DNA from: Pseudomonas sp. Os17
GTDB taxonomy: Bacteria > Pseudomonadota > Gammaproteobacteria > Pseudomonadales > Pseudomonadaceae
Direction of reading: 5' to 3'
DNA length: 64,000 bases
Assembly (NCBI RefSeq): GCF_001547895.1
Contig: NZ_AP014627.1
Location: forward strand, 4,901,501-4,965,500
Shown here: positions 55,891 through 64,000 of the stretch, in pieces
Position numbering within the stretch: position 1 is the first letter of the stretch
How the letters are laid out: each line of letters starts with the position of its first letter
Notes under the pieces: generated by a model
Told to the model about the DNA's origin: nothing
Seen by the model: only the letters and a program-made list of their open reading frames with translations
Database searches by the model: none
Made by a program: the position numbers and the translations under genes

Positions 55891-56975
55891 CAGCCGTGTT
55901 CCTTCTCGAACTCTGCCATGTAAGCCACCAGCGCATTGACGGCGTTGATGTCCACGGCGTTGTAGATGGAGGCGCGCATGCCGCCCACCGAGCGATGGCC
56001 CTTGAGGTTGAGCAGACCGCGGGCCTCGGCGCCAGCCAGGAACGGCTTGTCCAGGCGATCGTCGGCCAGGCGGAACGGCACGTTCATCCACGAGCGGTCG
56101 GACTTGTTGATCGGGTTGCTGTACAGGCCGCTGGCATCGATGAAGTCATACAGGGTGCGCTGCTTGACCTCGTTGAGCTTGGCGATGGCTTCCACCCCGC
56201 CCTGCTCCTTCAGCCATTCGAACACCAGGCCGGACAGGTACCAGGCCAGGGTCGGCGGCGTGTTGTACATCGAGCCGTTATCCGCAGCGACCTTGTAGTC
56301 GAGCATGGTCGGGCACAGGGAACGGGCACGCCCCAGCAGGTCTTCGCGAATGATGTTCACCAGGATGCCGCTGGGACCGATGTTCTTCTGCGCGCCGGCG
56401 TAGATCATGCCGAAACGGGAGATATCCACAGGGCGCGAGAGGATGTCGGAAGACATGTCGGCCACCAGGGGAACATCGCCGGTTTGCGGGATCCAGTTGA
56501 ACTCCAGGCCGCCGATGGTTTCGTTCGGCGCGTAGTGCACGTAGGCGGCGTCTTTCGACAGCTGCCATTCGTTCTGGCCGGGAATCGCAAAGTAGTCGTA
56601 AGGCTTGGCAGTGGCCGCGACATTGACCTGACCGTAGCGGGAAGCCTCTTCGATGGCTTTCTGCGACCAGATACCGGTGTCGATGTAGTCAGCCTTGCCG
56701 CCTTCTGGCAGCAGGTTCAGTGGAATCTGGGCAAATTGCTGGCTGGCGCCGCCTTGCAGAAACAGCACTTTATAGTTCGAGGGGATATTCAGCAGATCAC
56801 GCAGATCCTGCTCGGCCTTGGTGGCAATGGAGACGAATTCATCGCTGCGATGACTCATCTCCATGACCGAGAGGCCCTTGCCATGCCAATCCAGCAATTC
56901 GGCCTGGGCACGCAACAGGACAGCTTCAGGTAGCGCAGCGGGACCTGCGCAGAAGTTATAGGCTCGTTTGCTCAC
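55890..56975 (-). CDS. serC: Phosphoserine aminotransferase
   Basis: A 361-residue PLP enzyme that makes phosphoserine for serine and also acts in pyridoxal phosphate synthesis. It starts with SKRAYNFCAGPAALPEAVL and contains FLQGGASQQFAQIP, DMSSDILSRPVD, and YAGAQKNIGPSG with the PLP lysine. GTG 56975 gives the common 361-residue length and has GAGA six bases upstream; GTG 56981 is possible. First gene of the aromatic superoperon, 65 bases after gyrA. Confidence 0.95.
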   Translation of the reverse strand: MSKRAYNFCAGPAALPEAVLLRAQAELLDWHGKGLSVMEMSHRSDEFVSIATKAEQDLRDLLNIPSNYKVLFLQGGASQQFAQIPLNLLPEGGKADYIDTGIWSQKAIEEASRYGQVNVAATAKPYDYFAIPGQNEWQLSKDAAYVHYAPNETIGGLEFNWIPQTGDVPLVADMSSDILSRPVDISRFGMIYAGAQKNIGPSGILVNIIREDLLGRARSLCPTMLDYKVAADNGSMYNTPPTLAWYLSGLVFEWLKEQGGVEAIAKLNEVKQRTLYDFIDASGLYSNPINKSDRSWMNVPFRLADDRLDKPFLAGAEARGLLNLKGHRSVGGMRASIYNAVDINAVNALVAYMAEFEKEHG

Positions 56976-57039
56976 ATCCACTCTCGCTATGCATTCACGG
57001 TAGCGGACAGAGCAAACACTCTGCCCTGCTACGATTTAT

Positions 57040-59709
57040 TTAGTCTTGCGACTCTTCTTCGCCTGCGGCGTCTGCCTGTTGGCTATCGGTTGCATCATCC
57101 GGCTCGGCTGCCGCATCCAGCACGGTGCCCTCGATTTCAGCGCCCTCTTCACCTTCGTACTCTTCGCCCTCGATCTCCGATGGCTCCTGCACACGCTCCA
57201 GGCCCACCAGGGTTTCATCGTTGGCCAGCTTGATCAGGGTCACGCCCTGAGTGTTACGGCCCAGGCTCGACACTTCGTCGACCCGAGTACGAACCAGGGT
57301 GCCCTGATCGGAAATCAGCATGATTTCCTCACCGTCCAGCACCTGCACCGCACCAACCAGGCGACCGTTACGCTCGTTGCTGACCATGGCGATAACGCCC
57401 TGTCCGCCACGCTTGTACTCGGGGAACTCGCTGATGGCCGTGCGCTTGCCAAAACCACGCTCGGAAGCGGTGAGAATCTGGCTGCCTTCTTCCGGGATCA
57501 GCATGGAGATCAGTTTCTGGCCTTCGGCCAGACGCATGCCGCGCACACCGCGGGCGGTACGGCCCATGGCACGCACGTCGGACTCCTTGAAGCGAGTCAC
57601 CTTGCCACCGTCGGAGAACAGCATCACTTCGCGCTCGCCATCCGTGATGGCGGCACTGATCAGCACATCGCCTTCGTCCAGCTCCAGGGCGATCAGACCG
57701 ACGCTGCGCTGACGGCTGAAGGATTCCAGCGGGGTCTTCTTCACGGTGCCGTTGGCGGTAGCCATGAAGATGTAGTGACCTTCGGTGTATTCCTCGACCG
57801 GCAGCATGGTGGTGATGTATTCGCCATCGTCCAGCGGCAGCAGGTTCACCAATGGACGGCCGCGAGCGGCGCGGGATGCTTCGGGAATCTCGTAAGTCTT
57901 GAGCCAGTACACCTTGCCCTTGCTGGAGAACAGCAGCAGCGTGGTGTGGCTGTTGGCAACCAGCAGGTGAGCGATGTAGTCCTCATCCTTGACGCCGGTA
58001 GCCGACTTGCCCTTACCGCCGCGACGCTGAGCCTGGTAGGCAGCCAGCGGCTGGGTCTTGGCATAGCCGCCGTGGGAGATGGTCACCACGCGCTCTTCTT
58101 CCGGAATCATGTCGCCCAGGGTCAGGTCGAGACGGGCATCAAGGATCTCGGTGCGACGGGCATCGCCGTATTCGGCACGGATCACTTCCAGCTCTTCGCG
58201 GATCACTTCCATCAAGCGCGTAGCGCTGTTGAGGATGCGGATCAGCTCGCCGATCTGGTTGAGGATCTCCTGATACTCGGCCAGCAGCTTCTCGTGCTCG
58301 AGGCCGGTCAGGCGGTGCAGACGCAGCTCCAGGATGGCTTGCGCCTGCTCCGGGGACAGGAAGTACTTGCCATCGCGCAGACCGTACTGCGGATCAAGGT
58401 TTTCCGGACGGCAGGAATCCGCGCCGGCGCGCTCGACCATGGTCATGACCGCGCTGGACTCCCACGGCGTGCTGATCAGCGCTTCCTTGGCTTCCGACGG
58501 TGTTGGCGAGGCCTTGATCAGGGCAATGACCGGGTCGATGTTGGACAGGGCAACGGCCTGGCCTTCAAGGATATGGCCACGCTCACGGGCCTTGCGCAGC
58601 TCGAACACGGTGCGGCGGGTCACGACTTCGCGACGGTGACGAACGAAGGCTTCCAGCAGGTCCTTGAGGTTGAGGATCCGCGGACGACCGTCGATCAGCG
58701 CCACTATGTTGATGCCGAACACTGCCTGCAGTTGGGTCTGGGCGTAGAGGTTGTTGAGGATCACCTCAGGCACTTCGCCGCGACGCAACTCAATCACTAC
58801 GCGCATACCGTCCTTGTCGGACTCATCGCGCAGCTCGGTGATACCTTCGAGTTTCTTCTCTTTCACCAGCTCGGCGATCTTCTCGATCAAGCGAGCCTTG
58901 TTCAGCTGGTAAGGCAGCTCGGTGATGACGATCTGCTGGCGGCCACCGACCTTGTCGATGTCTTCGATGATCGAGCGGGCACGCATGTAGATGCGGCCAC
59001 GGCCAGTACGATAGGCCTCGATGATGCCTTCACGACCGTTGATGATCGCCGCGGTCGGAAAGTCCGGACCGGGGATGTATTGCATCAGATCGTCAACGCT
59101 CAGCTCGGGGTTGTCGATCAGCGCCAGGCAACCGTCGATGACTTCACCGAGGTTGTGCGGCGGAATATTGGTCGCCATGCCCACGGCGATACCGCTGGAA
59201 CCGTTGACCAGCAGGTTGGGGATCTTGGTCGGCATGACCGCCGGGATCATCTCGGTGCCGTCGTAGTTCGGCACCCAGTCCACGGTTTCCTTGTGCAGGT
59301 CGGCCAACAGCTCGTGCGCCAGCTTGGTCATGCGCACTTCGGTGTATCGCATGGCCGCCGCGTTGTCGCCGTCGACCGAACCGAAGTTACCCTGGCCGTC
59401 TACCAGCAGGTAGCGCAGGGAGAATGGCTGGGCCATACGAACGATGGTGTCGTACACCGCGGTATCACCATGCGGGTGATACTTACCGATCACGTCACCG
59501 ACAACACGGGCAGATTTCTTGTACGGCTTGTTCCAGTCGTTACCGAGCTCGCTCATCGCGTAGAGCACACGCCGGTGCACGGGCTTCAAGCCATCGCGCG
59601 CATCAGGCAGTGCCCGCCCGACGATTACGCTCATCGCGTAGTCGAGATAGGACTGTTTCAGCTCGTCTTCGATATTGACCGGGAGGATTTCTTTGGCCAG
59701 TTCGCCCAT
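57040..59709 (-). CDS. gyrA: DNA gyrase subunit A
   Basis: An 889-residue subunit with catalytic Tyr122 ([10 protein letters not shown]). The quinolone-resistance region reads [10 protein letters not shown], with Thr83 and Asp87, the wild-type state in Pseudomonas. The C-terminal pinwheel domain has the GyrA-box type QRRGGKG near residue 560. The protein ends in a long acidic tail rich in Glu and Asp (about 40 residues). ATG 59709 gives the family start [18 protein letters not shown]. Confidence 0.98.
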   Translation of the reverse strand: MGELAKEILPVNIEDELKQSYLDYAMSVIVGRALPDARDGLKPVHRRVLYAMSELGNDWNKPYKKSARVVGDVIGKYHPHGDTAVYDTIVRMAQPFSLRYLLVDGQGNFGSVDGDNAAAMRYTEVRMTKLAHELLADLHKETVDWVPNYDGTEMIPAVMPTKIPNLLVNGSSGIAVGMATNIPPHNLGEVIDGCLALIDNPELSVDDLMQYIPGPDFPTAAIINGREGIIEAYRTGRGRIYMRARSIIEDIDKVGGRQQIVITELPYQLNKARLIEKIAELVKEKKLEGITELRDESDKDGMRVVIELRRGEVPEVILNNLYAQTQLQAVFGINIVALIDGRPRILNLKDLLEAFVRHRREVVTRRTVFELRKARERGHILEGQAVALSNIDPVIALIKASPTPSEAKEALISTPWESSAVMTMVERAGADSCRPENLDPQYGLRDGKYFLSPEQAQAILELRLHRLTGLEHEKLLAEYQEILNQIGELIRILNSATRLMEVIREELEVIRAEYGDARRTEILDARLDLTLGDMIPEEERVVTISHGGYAKTQPLAAYQAQRRGGKGKSATGVKDEDYIAHLLVANSHTTLLLFSSKGKVYWLKTYEIPEASRAARGRPLVNLLPLDDGEYITTMLPVEEYTEGHYIFMATANGTVKKTPLESFSRQRSVGLIALELDEGDVLISAAITDGEREVMLFSDGGKVTRFKESDVRAMGRTARGVRGMRLAEGQKLISMLIPEEGSQILTASERGFGKRTAISEFPEYKRGGQGVIAMVSNERNGRLVGAVQVLDGEEIMLISDQGTLVRTRVDEVSSLGRNTQGVTLIKLANDETLVGLERVQEPSEIEGEEYEGEEGAEIEGTVLDAAAEPDDATDSQQADAAGEEESQD

Positions 59710-60063
59710 GAGAAGCCTGATTCCTTTTTCTGGTGAAACTTCGTCACATCCATATGGGACGAACGAAGCTCGCCGCTGCAGGCCTAGTGCCATGCACCGA
59801 CTTACGACAAATCAACAAGTTATGCCATGGATTTGCGCAGTGAAGGCGGCCGCATCGGACCACCTTGGAAACCGCCGGATGTTATCACAATCGCCGCCAC
59901 GCACCTATCCCCCAGACGCGCATGGAGCATAGTTAGTTGACCGGTGACAGCCTGATAAGAGACGAGAGAGCCTCAGAGGACAAATTCGTACGCATTTGAC
60001 CGTTTTTTGCTGACTGGACAGCCGCCCCGGGAAGTCGCCACCGACCATTTCCGCGGACCACGG
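59710..60063. other. Intergenic region upstream of gyrA
   Basis: 354 bases between gyrA and mtnA, both on the minus strand. It must hold the gyrA promoter and leader. I see no gene, no clear RNA and no strong hairpin; there is a T-run CCGTTTTTTGC near 60000, which on the plus strand has no partner stem. Confidence 0.5.
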
Positions 60064-61140
60064 TCAATGCAAGCGCTTGCGACACATCAATTGCGCCATC
60101 TTGGCGGCGTCCGGACGCTCGACAACGCCCTTCTCGGTGACGATGGCATCGATCAGGTCCGCCGGGGTCACATCGAATACCGGATTGAAGACTTCCACCA
60201 AGGCACCCAGCGGTTGCCCGCCGACATCCAGCAGCTCACTGCCTTCGCGCTCTTCCAGAGGAACATCCTCGCCACTGACCAGGGTCATATCAATGCTCGA
60301 ACTGGAGGCCACCACCATGAAGCGCACGCCATGGTGCATGGCATTGACCGCCAGTTGATAAGTGCCGATCTTGCTCGCCACATCACCATTGGCGCAGATC
60401 CGATCAGCGCCGACCACCACCCAGGTCACCCCCTTGGTCTTCATGATGTGCGCGGCCGCGGAGTCGGCATTGATGGTGCACGCAATCCCCTCATGGGCCA
60501 GCTCCCAGGCGGTCAAGCGCGAGCCTTGCAGCCAGGGCCGCGTTTCATCGACATAGACCCGCTCGACCATGCCTTCCAGCCACGCCGCACGGATCACCCC
60601 CAGCGCAGTGCCGAAACCGCCGGAGCCCAAGGCGCCGGTGTTGCAGTGAGTCAATAGGACCTGGGGATTGCCCTGATGCCGGCGAATCAGCTCCACGCCC
60701 AATTGGGCCATGGTCAGATTGGCCTCCCGATCGCTTTCGTGGATCGCCAGTGCCTCGGCTTCCAGGGCCGCCAGTGGACTGGCCTGATCCTTGACCCGAT
60801 CCAGGCGCTCGCGCATGCGATTCAGGGTCCAGAGCAAATGACCACCGGTTGGGCGCGAGTCCGCCAGCAGGTTGAAATCCTCTTCCAGGGCTGCCAGCCA
60901 GTCACCGCCCGCGGCAAGGCGCGCGCCCACCGCCAGGACCACGCCATAGGCCGCGCAGATGCCAATGGCCGGCGCACCGCGCACCACCATCGAGCGAATC
61001 GCCTCAACCACCCCGGCCACACTGTCGCATGCAACCCAGACTTGCTCGCGGGGCAATTTCCGCTGATCGAGCAGGTACAGAGTGCTATCTCGCCATTCAA
61101 TGGCCTTGACCTTCTCCGCAGCCAACAGACGATCGCGCAT
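60064..61140 (-). CDS. mtnA: Methylthioribose-1-phosphate isomerase
   Basis: A 358-residue enzyme of the eIF2B-like family that converts methylthioribose-1-phosphate to methylthioribulose-1-phosphate in the methionine salvage pathway. Motifs: [34 protein letters not shown] with the catalytic Cys, [24 protein letters not shown] with the catalytic Asp. It is divergent from the MTA deaminase gene with a gap of 108 bases. Confidence 0.95.
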   Translation of the reverse strand: MRDRLLAAEKVKAIEWRDSTLYLLDQRKLPREQVWVACDSVAGVVEAIRSMVVRGAPAIGICAAYGVVLAVGARLAAGGDWLAALEEDFNLLADSRPTGGHLLWTLNRMRERLDRVKDQASPLAALEAEALAIHESDREANLTMAQLGVELIRRHQGNPQVLLTHCNTGALGSGGFGTALGVIRAAWLEGMVERVYVDETRPWLQGSRLTAWELAHEGIACTINADSAAAHIMKTKGVTWVVVGADRICANGDVASKIGTYQLAVNAMHHGVRFMVVASSSSIDMTLVSGEDVPLEEREGSELLDVGGQPLGALVEVFNPVFDVTPADLIDAIVTEKGVVERPDAAKMAQLMCRKRLH

Positions 61141-61248
61141 CCCTCACCCCGTACTCATGAACAAAAGCGGCCGATTATAGCGATCACCCCGCCAGGACGC
61201 TCGGGTATACTTCGCCATCCTTTATATGAAGCCCTGGACCGATATTCG

Positions 61249-62580
61249 ATGCCAAACCGTGACATTGCGCTCGACCTGCTGCTGTTGCCGACCTGGTTGG
61301 TACCGGTGGAGCCGGCCGGGGTCGTGCTCAAGGACCACGGGCTGGGCATCCGCGACGGCCGCATCCACTTCATCGGGCCACGCAGCGAAGCCTTGAAGTG
61401 CCGCGCCAGCGAAATCCGCGAGCTGCCCGGCATGCTGCTCAGCCCCGGTCTGATCAACGCCCATGGGCACGCGGCCATGACCCTGTTTCGAGGCCTGGCC
61501 GACGACCTGCCACTGATGACCTGGCTGGAGAAGCACATCTGGCCCGCCGAAGCCAAGTGGGTGGATGAAGCCTTCGTCCGTGACGGCACCGACCTGGCCA
61601 TCGCCGAACAGATCAAAGGCGGTATCACCTGTTTCTCTGACATGTACTTCTTCCCAAAGGTTGCCAGTGAACGGGTGCACAACAGCGGCATTCGTGCACA
61701 GATCGCCATGCCGATCCTGGACTTCCCCATCCCCGGCGCCCACGACGCCGACGAAGCCATTCGTCAGGGAGTGGAACTGTTTGGCGACCTCAAGCATCAC
61801 CCACGGATCAAGATCACCTTCGGCCCCCACGCCCCCTACACCGTGGGCGACGAAAACCTGGAAAAGATTCGGGTGATCGCCGAAGAGCTCGACGCCTCGA
61901 TCCACATGCACGTGCATGAAACCGCATTCGAGGTGCAGCAATCCCTGGAGCAGCGCGGTGAACGGCCGCTGGCGCGCCTGGCTCGCCTCGGACTGCTGGG
62001 ACCGCGCTTCCAGGCCGTTCACATGACCCAAATCAGCGATGACGACCTGGCTTTACTGGTAGAAACCAACACCAGCGTCATTCATTGCCCGGAGTCCAAC
62101 CTGAAATTGGCCAGCGGCTTCTGCCCGGTGGAGCGCCTGTGGCAGGCCGGAGTCAATGTTGCGCTGGGCACCGATGGCGCGGCCAGCAACAACGATCTGG
62201 ATCTGCTGGGGGAGACTCGCACCGCGGCCCTGCTGGCCAAGGCCGTGGCCGGATCGGCAACCGCCCTGGACGCCCATCGCGCGCTGCGCATGGCCACCCT
62301 CAACGGCGCCAGGGCCATGGGCCTGGAGAGCGAAGTCGGCTCCCTGGAAATCGGCAAGGCCGCAGACCTGGTGGCCTTCGACCTGTCCGGACTGGCCCAG
62401 CAACCGATTTACGACCCGGTGTCGCAACTGATCTACGCCACCGGCCGGGACTGCGTCAGGCACCTGTGGGTCGCCGGCAAGCAACTGCTGGAGGACCGGC
62501 GCCTGACCCGCCTCGATGAACAACAGCTTGGCGCCACCGCCCGCAGCTGGGGCCAGCGCATCGGCGGCCACACCCAATAA
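61249..62580 (+). CDS. 5-methylthioadenosine / S-adenosylhomocysteine deaminase (TRZ/ATZ family)
   Basis: A 443-residue amidohydrolase. Metal-binding motifs are [15 protein letters not shown] (HxH), [12 protein letters not shown], and [15 protein letters not shown] (Asp). Family members deaminate 5-methylthioadenosine to methylthioinosine; in P. aeruginosa the equivalent enzyme feeds methylthioinosine phosphorylase and then MtnA. Placement beside mtnA supports this. ATG 61249 is chosen although no strong ribosome site is visible. Confidence 0.9.
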   Translation: MPNRDIALDLLLLPTWLVPVEPAGVVLKDHGLGIRDGRIHFIGPRSEALKCRASEIRELPGMLLSPGLINAHGHAAMTLFRGLADDLPLMTWLEKHIWPAEAKWVDEAFVRDGTDLAIAEQIKGGITCFSDMYFFPKVASERVHNSGIRAQIAMPILDFPIPGAHDADEAIRQGVELFGDLKHHPRIKITFGPHAPYTVGDENLEKIRVIAEELDASIHMHVHETAFEVQQSLEQRGERPLARLARLGLLGPRFQAVHMTQISDDDLALLVETNTSVIHCPESNLKLASGFCPVERLWQAGVNVALGTDGAASNNDLDLLGETRTAALLAKAVAGSATALDAHRALRMATLNGARAMGLESEVGSLEIGKAADLVAFDLSGLAQQPIYDPVSQLIYATGRDCVRHLWVAGKQLLEDRRLTRLDEQQLGATARSWGQRIGGHTQ

Positions 62581-62642
62581 CCCGGGCCTTGAGCGGATGC
62601 TCGAGGCCCAACACAGCATTCATTAGCTTTGGAGCACCACCC

Positions 62643-63341
62643 ATGAGCAACGTCGACCACGCTGAAATCGCCAAATTCGAAGCCCTGGCCCATCGCTGGT
62701 GGGACCGCGAAAGCGAATTCAAGCCCCTGCACGACATCAACCCGCTGCGGGTCAACTGGATCGATGAGCGGGTCGGCCTGGCGGGCAAGAAAGTCCTCGA
62801 CGTCGGCTGTGGCGGCGGCATCCTCAGCGAAGCCATGGCCCAACGTGGCGCCACCGTAACCGGCATCGACATGGGCGAGGCCCCCCTTGCCGTGGCACAA
62901 CTGCACCAGCTGGAATCCGGCGTCAACGTCGAGTACCGGCAGATCACCGCCGAAGCCCTGGCCGAGGAAATGCCCGAGCAATTCGACGTGGTCACCTGCC
63001 TGGAGATGCTCGAACACGTTCCCGATCCTTCATCGGTCATCCGTGCCTGCTTCCGCATGGTCAAGCCCGGCGGCCAGGTGTTCTTCTCGACCATCAACCG
63101 CAACCCCAAGGCCTACCTGTTCGCCATCATCGGTGCGGAATACATCATGAAGCTGCTGCCCCGCGGCACTCACGATTTCAAGAAATTCATCCGCCCCTCG
63201 GAGCTTGGCGCCTGGAGCCGCTCCGCCGGCCTGACCGTCAAGGACATCATTGGCCTGACCTACAACCCGCTGACCAAGCACTACAAGCTGGCGGCGGACG
63301 TTGACGTCAACTACATGATCCAGACCCTGCGAGAGGAGTGA
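62643..63341 (+). CDS. ubiG: Ubiquinone biosynthesis O-methyltransferase
   Basis: A 232-residue SAM-dependent methyltransferase that carries out both O-methylations of ubiquinone synthesis. The SAM motif is [16 protein letters not shown], followed by [12 protein letters not shown] and a C-terminal [22 protein letters not shown] typical of UbiG. It follows the deaminase gene and precedes mupP by three bases, so they are an operon. Confidence 0.97.
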   Translation: MSNVDHAEIAKFEALAHRWWDRESEFKPLHDINPLRVNWIDERVGLAGKKVLDVGCGGGILSEAMAQRGATVTGIDMGEAPLAVAQLHQLESGVNVEYRQITAEALAEEMPEQFDVVTCLEMLEHVPDPSSVIRACFRMVKPGGQVFFSTINRNPKAYLFAIIGAEYIMKLLPRGTHDFKKFIRPSELGAWSRSAGLTVKDIIGLTYNPLTKHYKLAADVDVNYMIQTLREE

Positions 63342-63344
63342 GAC

Positions 63345-64000
63345 ATGGCTATCAGAGCCGTTCTTTTCGATATGGATGGCACCCTGCTCGATACTGCGCC
63401 GGACTTCATCGCGGTCTGCCAGGGCATGCGCCATGATCGCGGCTTGCCACCGATCAACGATCAGCACATTCGCGACGAAGTCTCCGGCGGCGCCAAGGCC
63501 ATGGTGGCAGTGACCTTCTCCATGGATCCGGAATCCCCGGGCTTCGAAGAACTGCGCCTGGAGTTCCTCGAGCGCTACCTCGCGCATTGCGCCGTGCACA
63601 GCCGGCTCTTCGACGGCATGGCCGAGCTGCTGGCCGATATCGAAAAAGCCAATCTGATCTGGGGCGTGGTCACCAACAAGCCGCTGCGCTTCGCCGAACC
63701 GATCATGCAGCAACTGGGACTGGCCGAGCGCTCGGCGCTGCTGATCTGCCCTGACCACGTCAAGAACAGCAAGCCCGATCCGGAGCCGCTGATCCTGGCG
63801 TGCAAGATGCTCGACCTGGACCCTGCCAGCGTCCTGTTCGTCGGCGACGACCTGCGAGACATCGAGTCCGGCCGCGACGCCGGCACCAAGACTGCCGCAG
63901 TGACCTATGGCTACATCCATCCGGACGATAACCCCCGGCACTGGGGCGCCGATGTGGTGATCAATCACCCGCTGGAACTGCGCCAGGTTCTGGATAACGC
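63345..64000 (+). CDS. mupP: N-acetylmuramic acid 6-phosphate phosphatase MupP (3' end outside window)
   Basis: A HAD-family phosphatase, often annotated as phosphoglycolate phosphatase. Motif I is [13 protein letters not shown] (Asp9, Asp11), motif II is WGVVTNKP, motif III lies in [10 protein letters not shown] and motif IV is [12 protein letters not shown]. In Pseudomonas this ortholog, encoded next to ubiG, removes phosphate from MurNAc-6-phosphate in the AmgK/MurU peptidoglycan recycling path, which bypasses fosfomycin-sensitive synthesis. 218 codons are visible; only about five are missing. Confidence 0.92.
   Translation, partial: MAIRAVLFDMDGTLLDTAPDFIAVCQGMRHDRGLPPINDQHIRDEVSGGAKAMVAVTFSMDPESPGFEELRLEFLERYLAHCAVHSRLFDGMAELLADIEKANLIWGVVTNKPLRFAEPIMQQLGLAERSALLICPDHVKNSKPDPEPLILACKMLDLDPASVLFVGDDLRDIESGRDAGTKTAAVTYGYIHPDDNPRHWGADVVINHPLELRQVLDN

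Noticed and set aside
57046..59736. Plus-strand frame of 896 codons across gyrA
   Set aside because: Antisense shadow of gyrA, which has all catalytic motifs on the minus strand.

Overview
The window is a 64 kb piece of a chromosome from a Pseudomonas of the fluorescens group (a P. protegens or P. chlororaphis type organism is most likely). The evidence is high GC with strong third-position GC bias, the Lpp-like lipoprotein OprI, an EF-P with Arg32 next to its rhamnosyltransferase EarP, a fused TyrA-AroA protein, GyrA with Thr at position 83, MupP downstream of UbiG, and WbpM next to a ComEA-like protein and IHF-beta. Nearly all of it is conserved core genome. I see no rRNA, tRNA, CRISPR array, insertion sequence or prophage.

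Layout. 1-4.9 kb: end-truncated YcaQ-type glycosylase, DUF1127 protein, two LysR regulators around a TSUP-family permease, and the ohrR/ohr peroxide module. 4.9-7.7 kb: efp-earP, then a small membrane protein and a Gre-like protein. 7.7-13.3 kb: cysB, universal stress protein, a cytosolic-type 5'-nucleotidase, a PanE-like reductase, a thioredoxin-like protein, a PilZ protein and a DAHP synthase. 13.3-16 kb: a GNAT protein, a broken zinc-ribbon ORF, oprI and an L,D-transpeptidase. 16-20.4 kb: tesA divergent from a YbbAP-type ABC exporter, then greB. 20.7-30.5 kb: an orphan response regulator, DoxX, MltF, TatD, a chemoreceptor, an Mpo1-like protein, a thioesterase, a CHAD protein, a lipoprotein and a patatin. 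30.5-38.6 kb: the complete kdpFABCDE potassium locus. 38.9-43.4 kb: ethanolamine-type permease, DUF1989 protein with its GntR regulator, a TetR regulator and ComEA. 43.5-48.7 kb: a visibly AT-richer block with wbpM, wbpL, a WbpV-like reductase, ihfB and a frameshifted lipoprotein. 48.9-59.7 kb: the serC-pheA-hisC-tyrA/aroA-cmk-rpsA superoperon and gyrA. 60-64 kb: methylthioadenosine salvage (mtnA, MTA deaminase), ubiG and the start of mupP.

How the genes work together. Aromatic amino acid synthesis is represented at entry (DAHP synthase) and at the later steps (EPSP synthase, prephenate dehydrogenase, chorismate mutase/prephenate dehydratase, aromatic/histidinol-phosphate aminotransferase). 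Cell-envelope themes recur: OprI and its probable anchoring L,D-transpeptidase, MltF, MupP for murein recycling, and a three-gene module able to make the first lipid-linked sugar of O-antigen. Translation themes are EF-P with its modifying enzyme and ribosomal protein S1.

Most interesting observations: a lipoprotein gene switched out of frame by an 11-base G tract; an O-antigen locus that keeps only its initiating module; a zinc-ribbon ORF interrupted by an in-frame TGA; and matching operator-like motifs in front of both ohrR and ohr. No wholly new multi-gene system was found.
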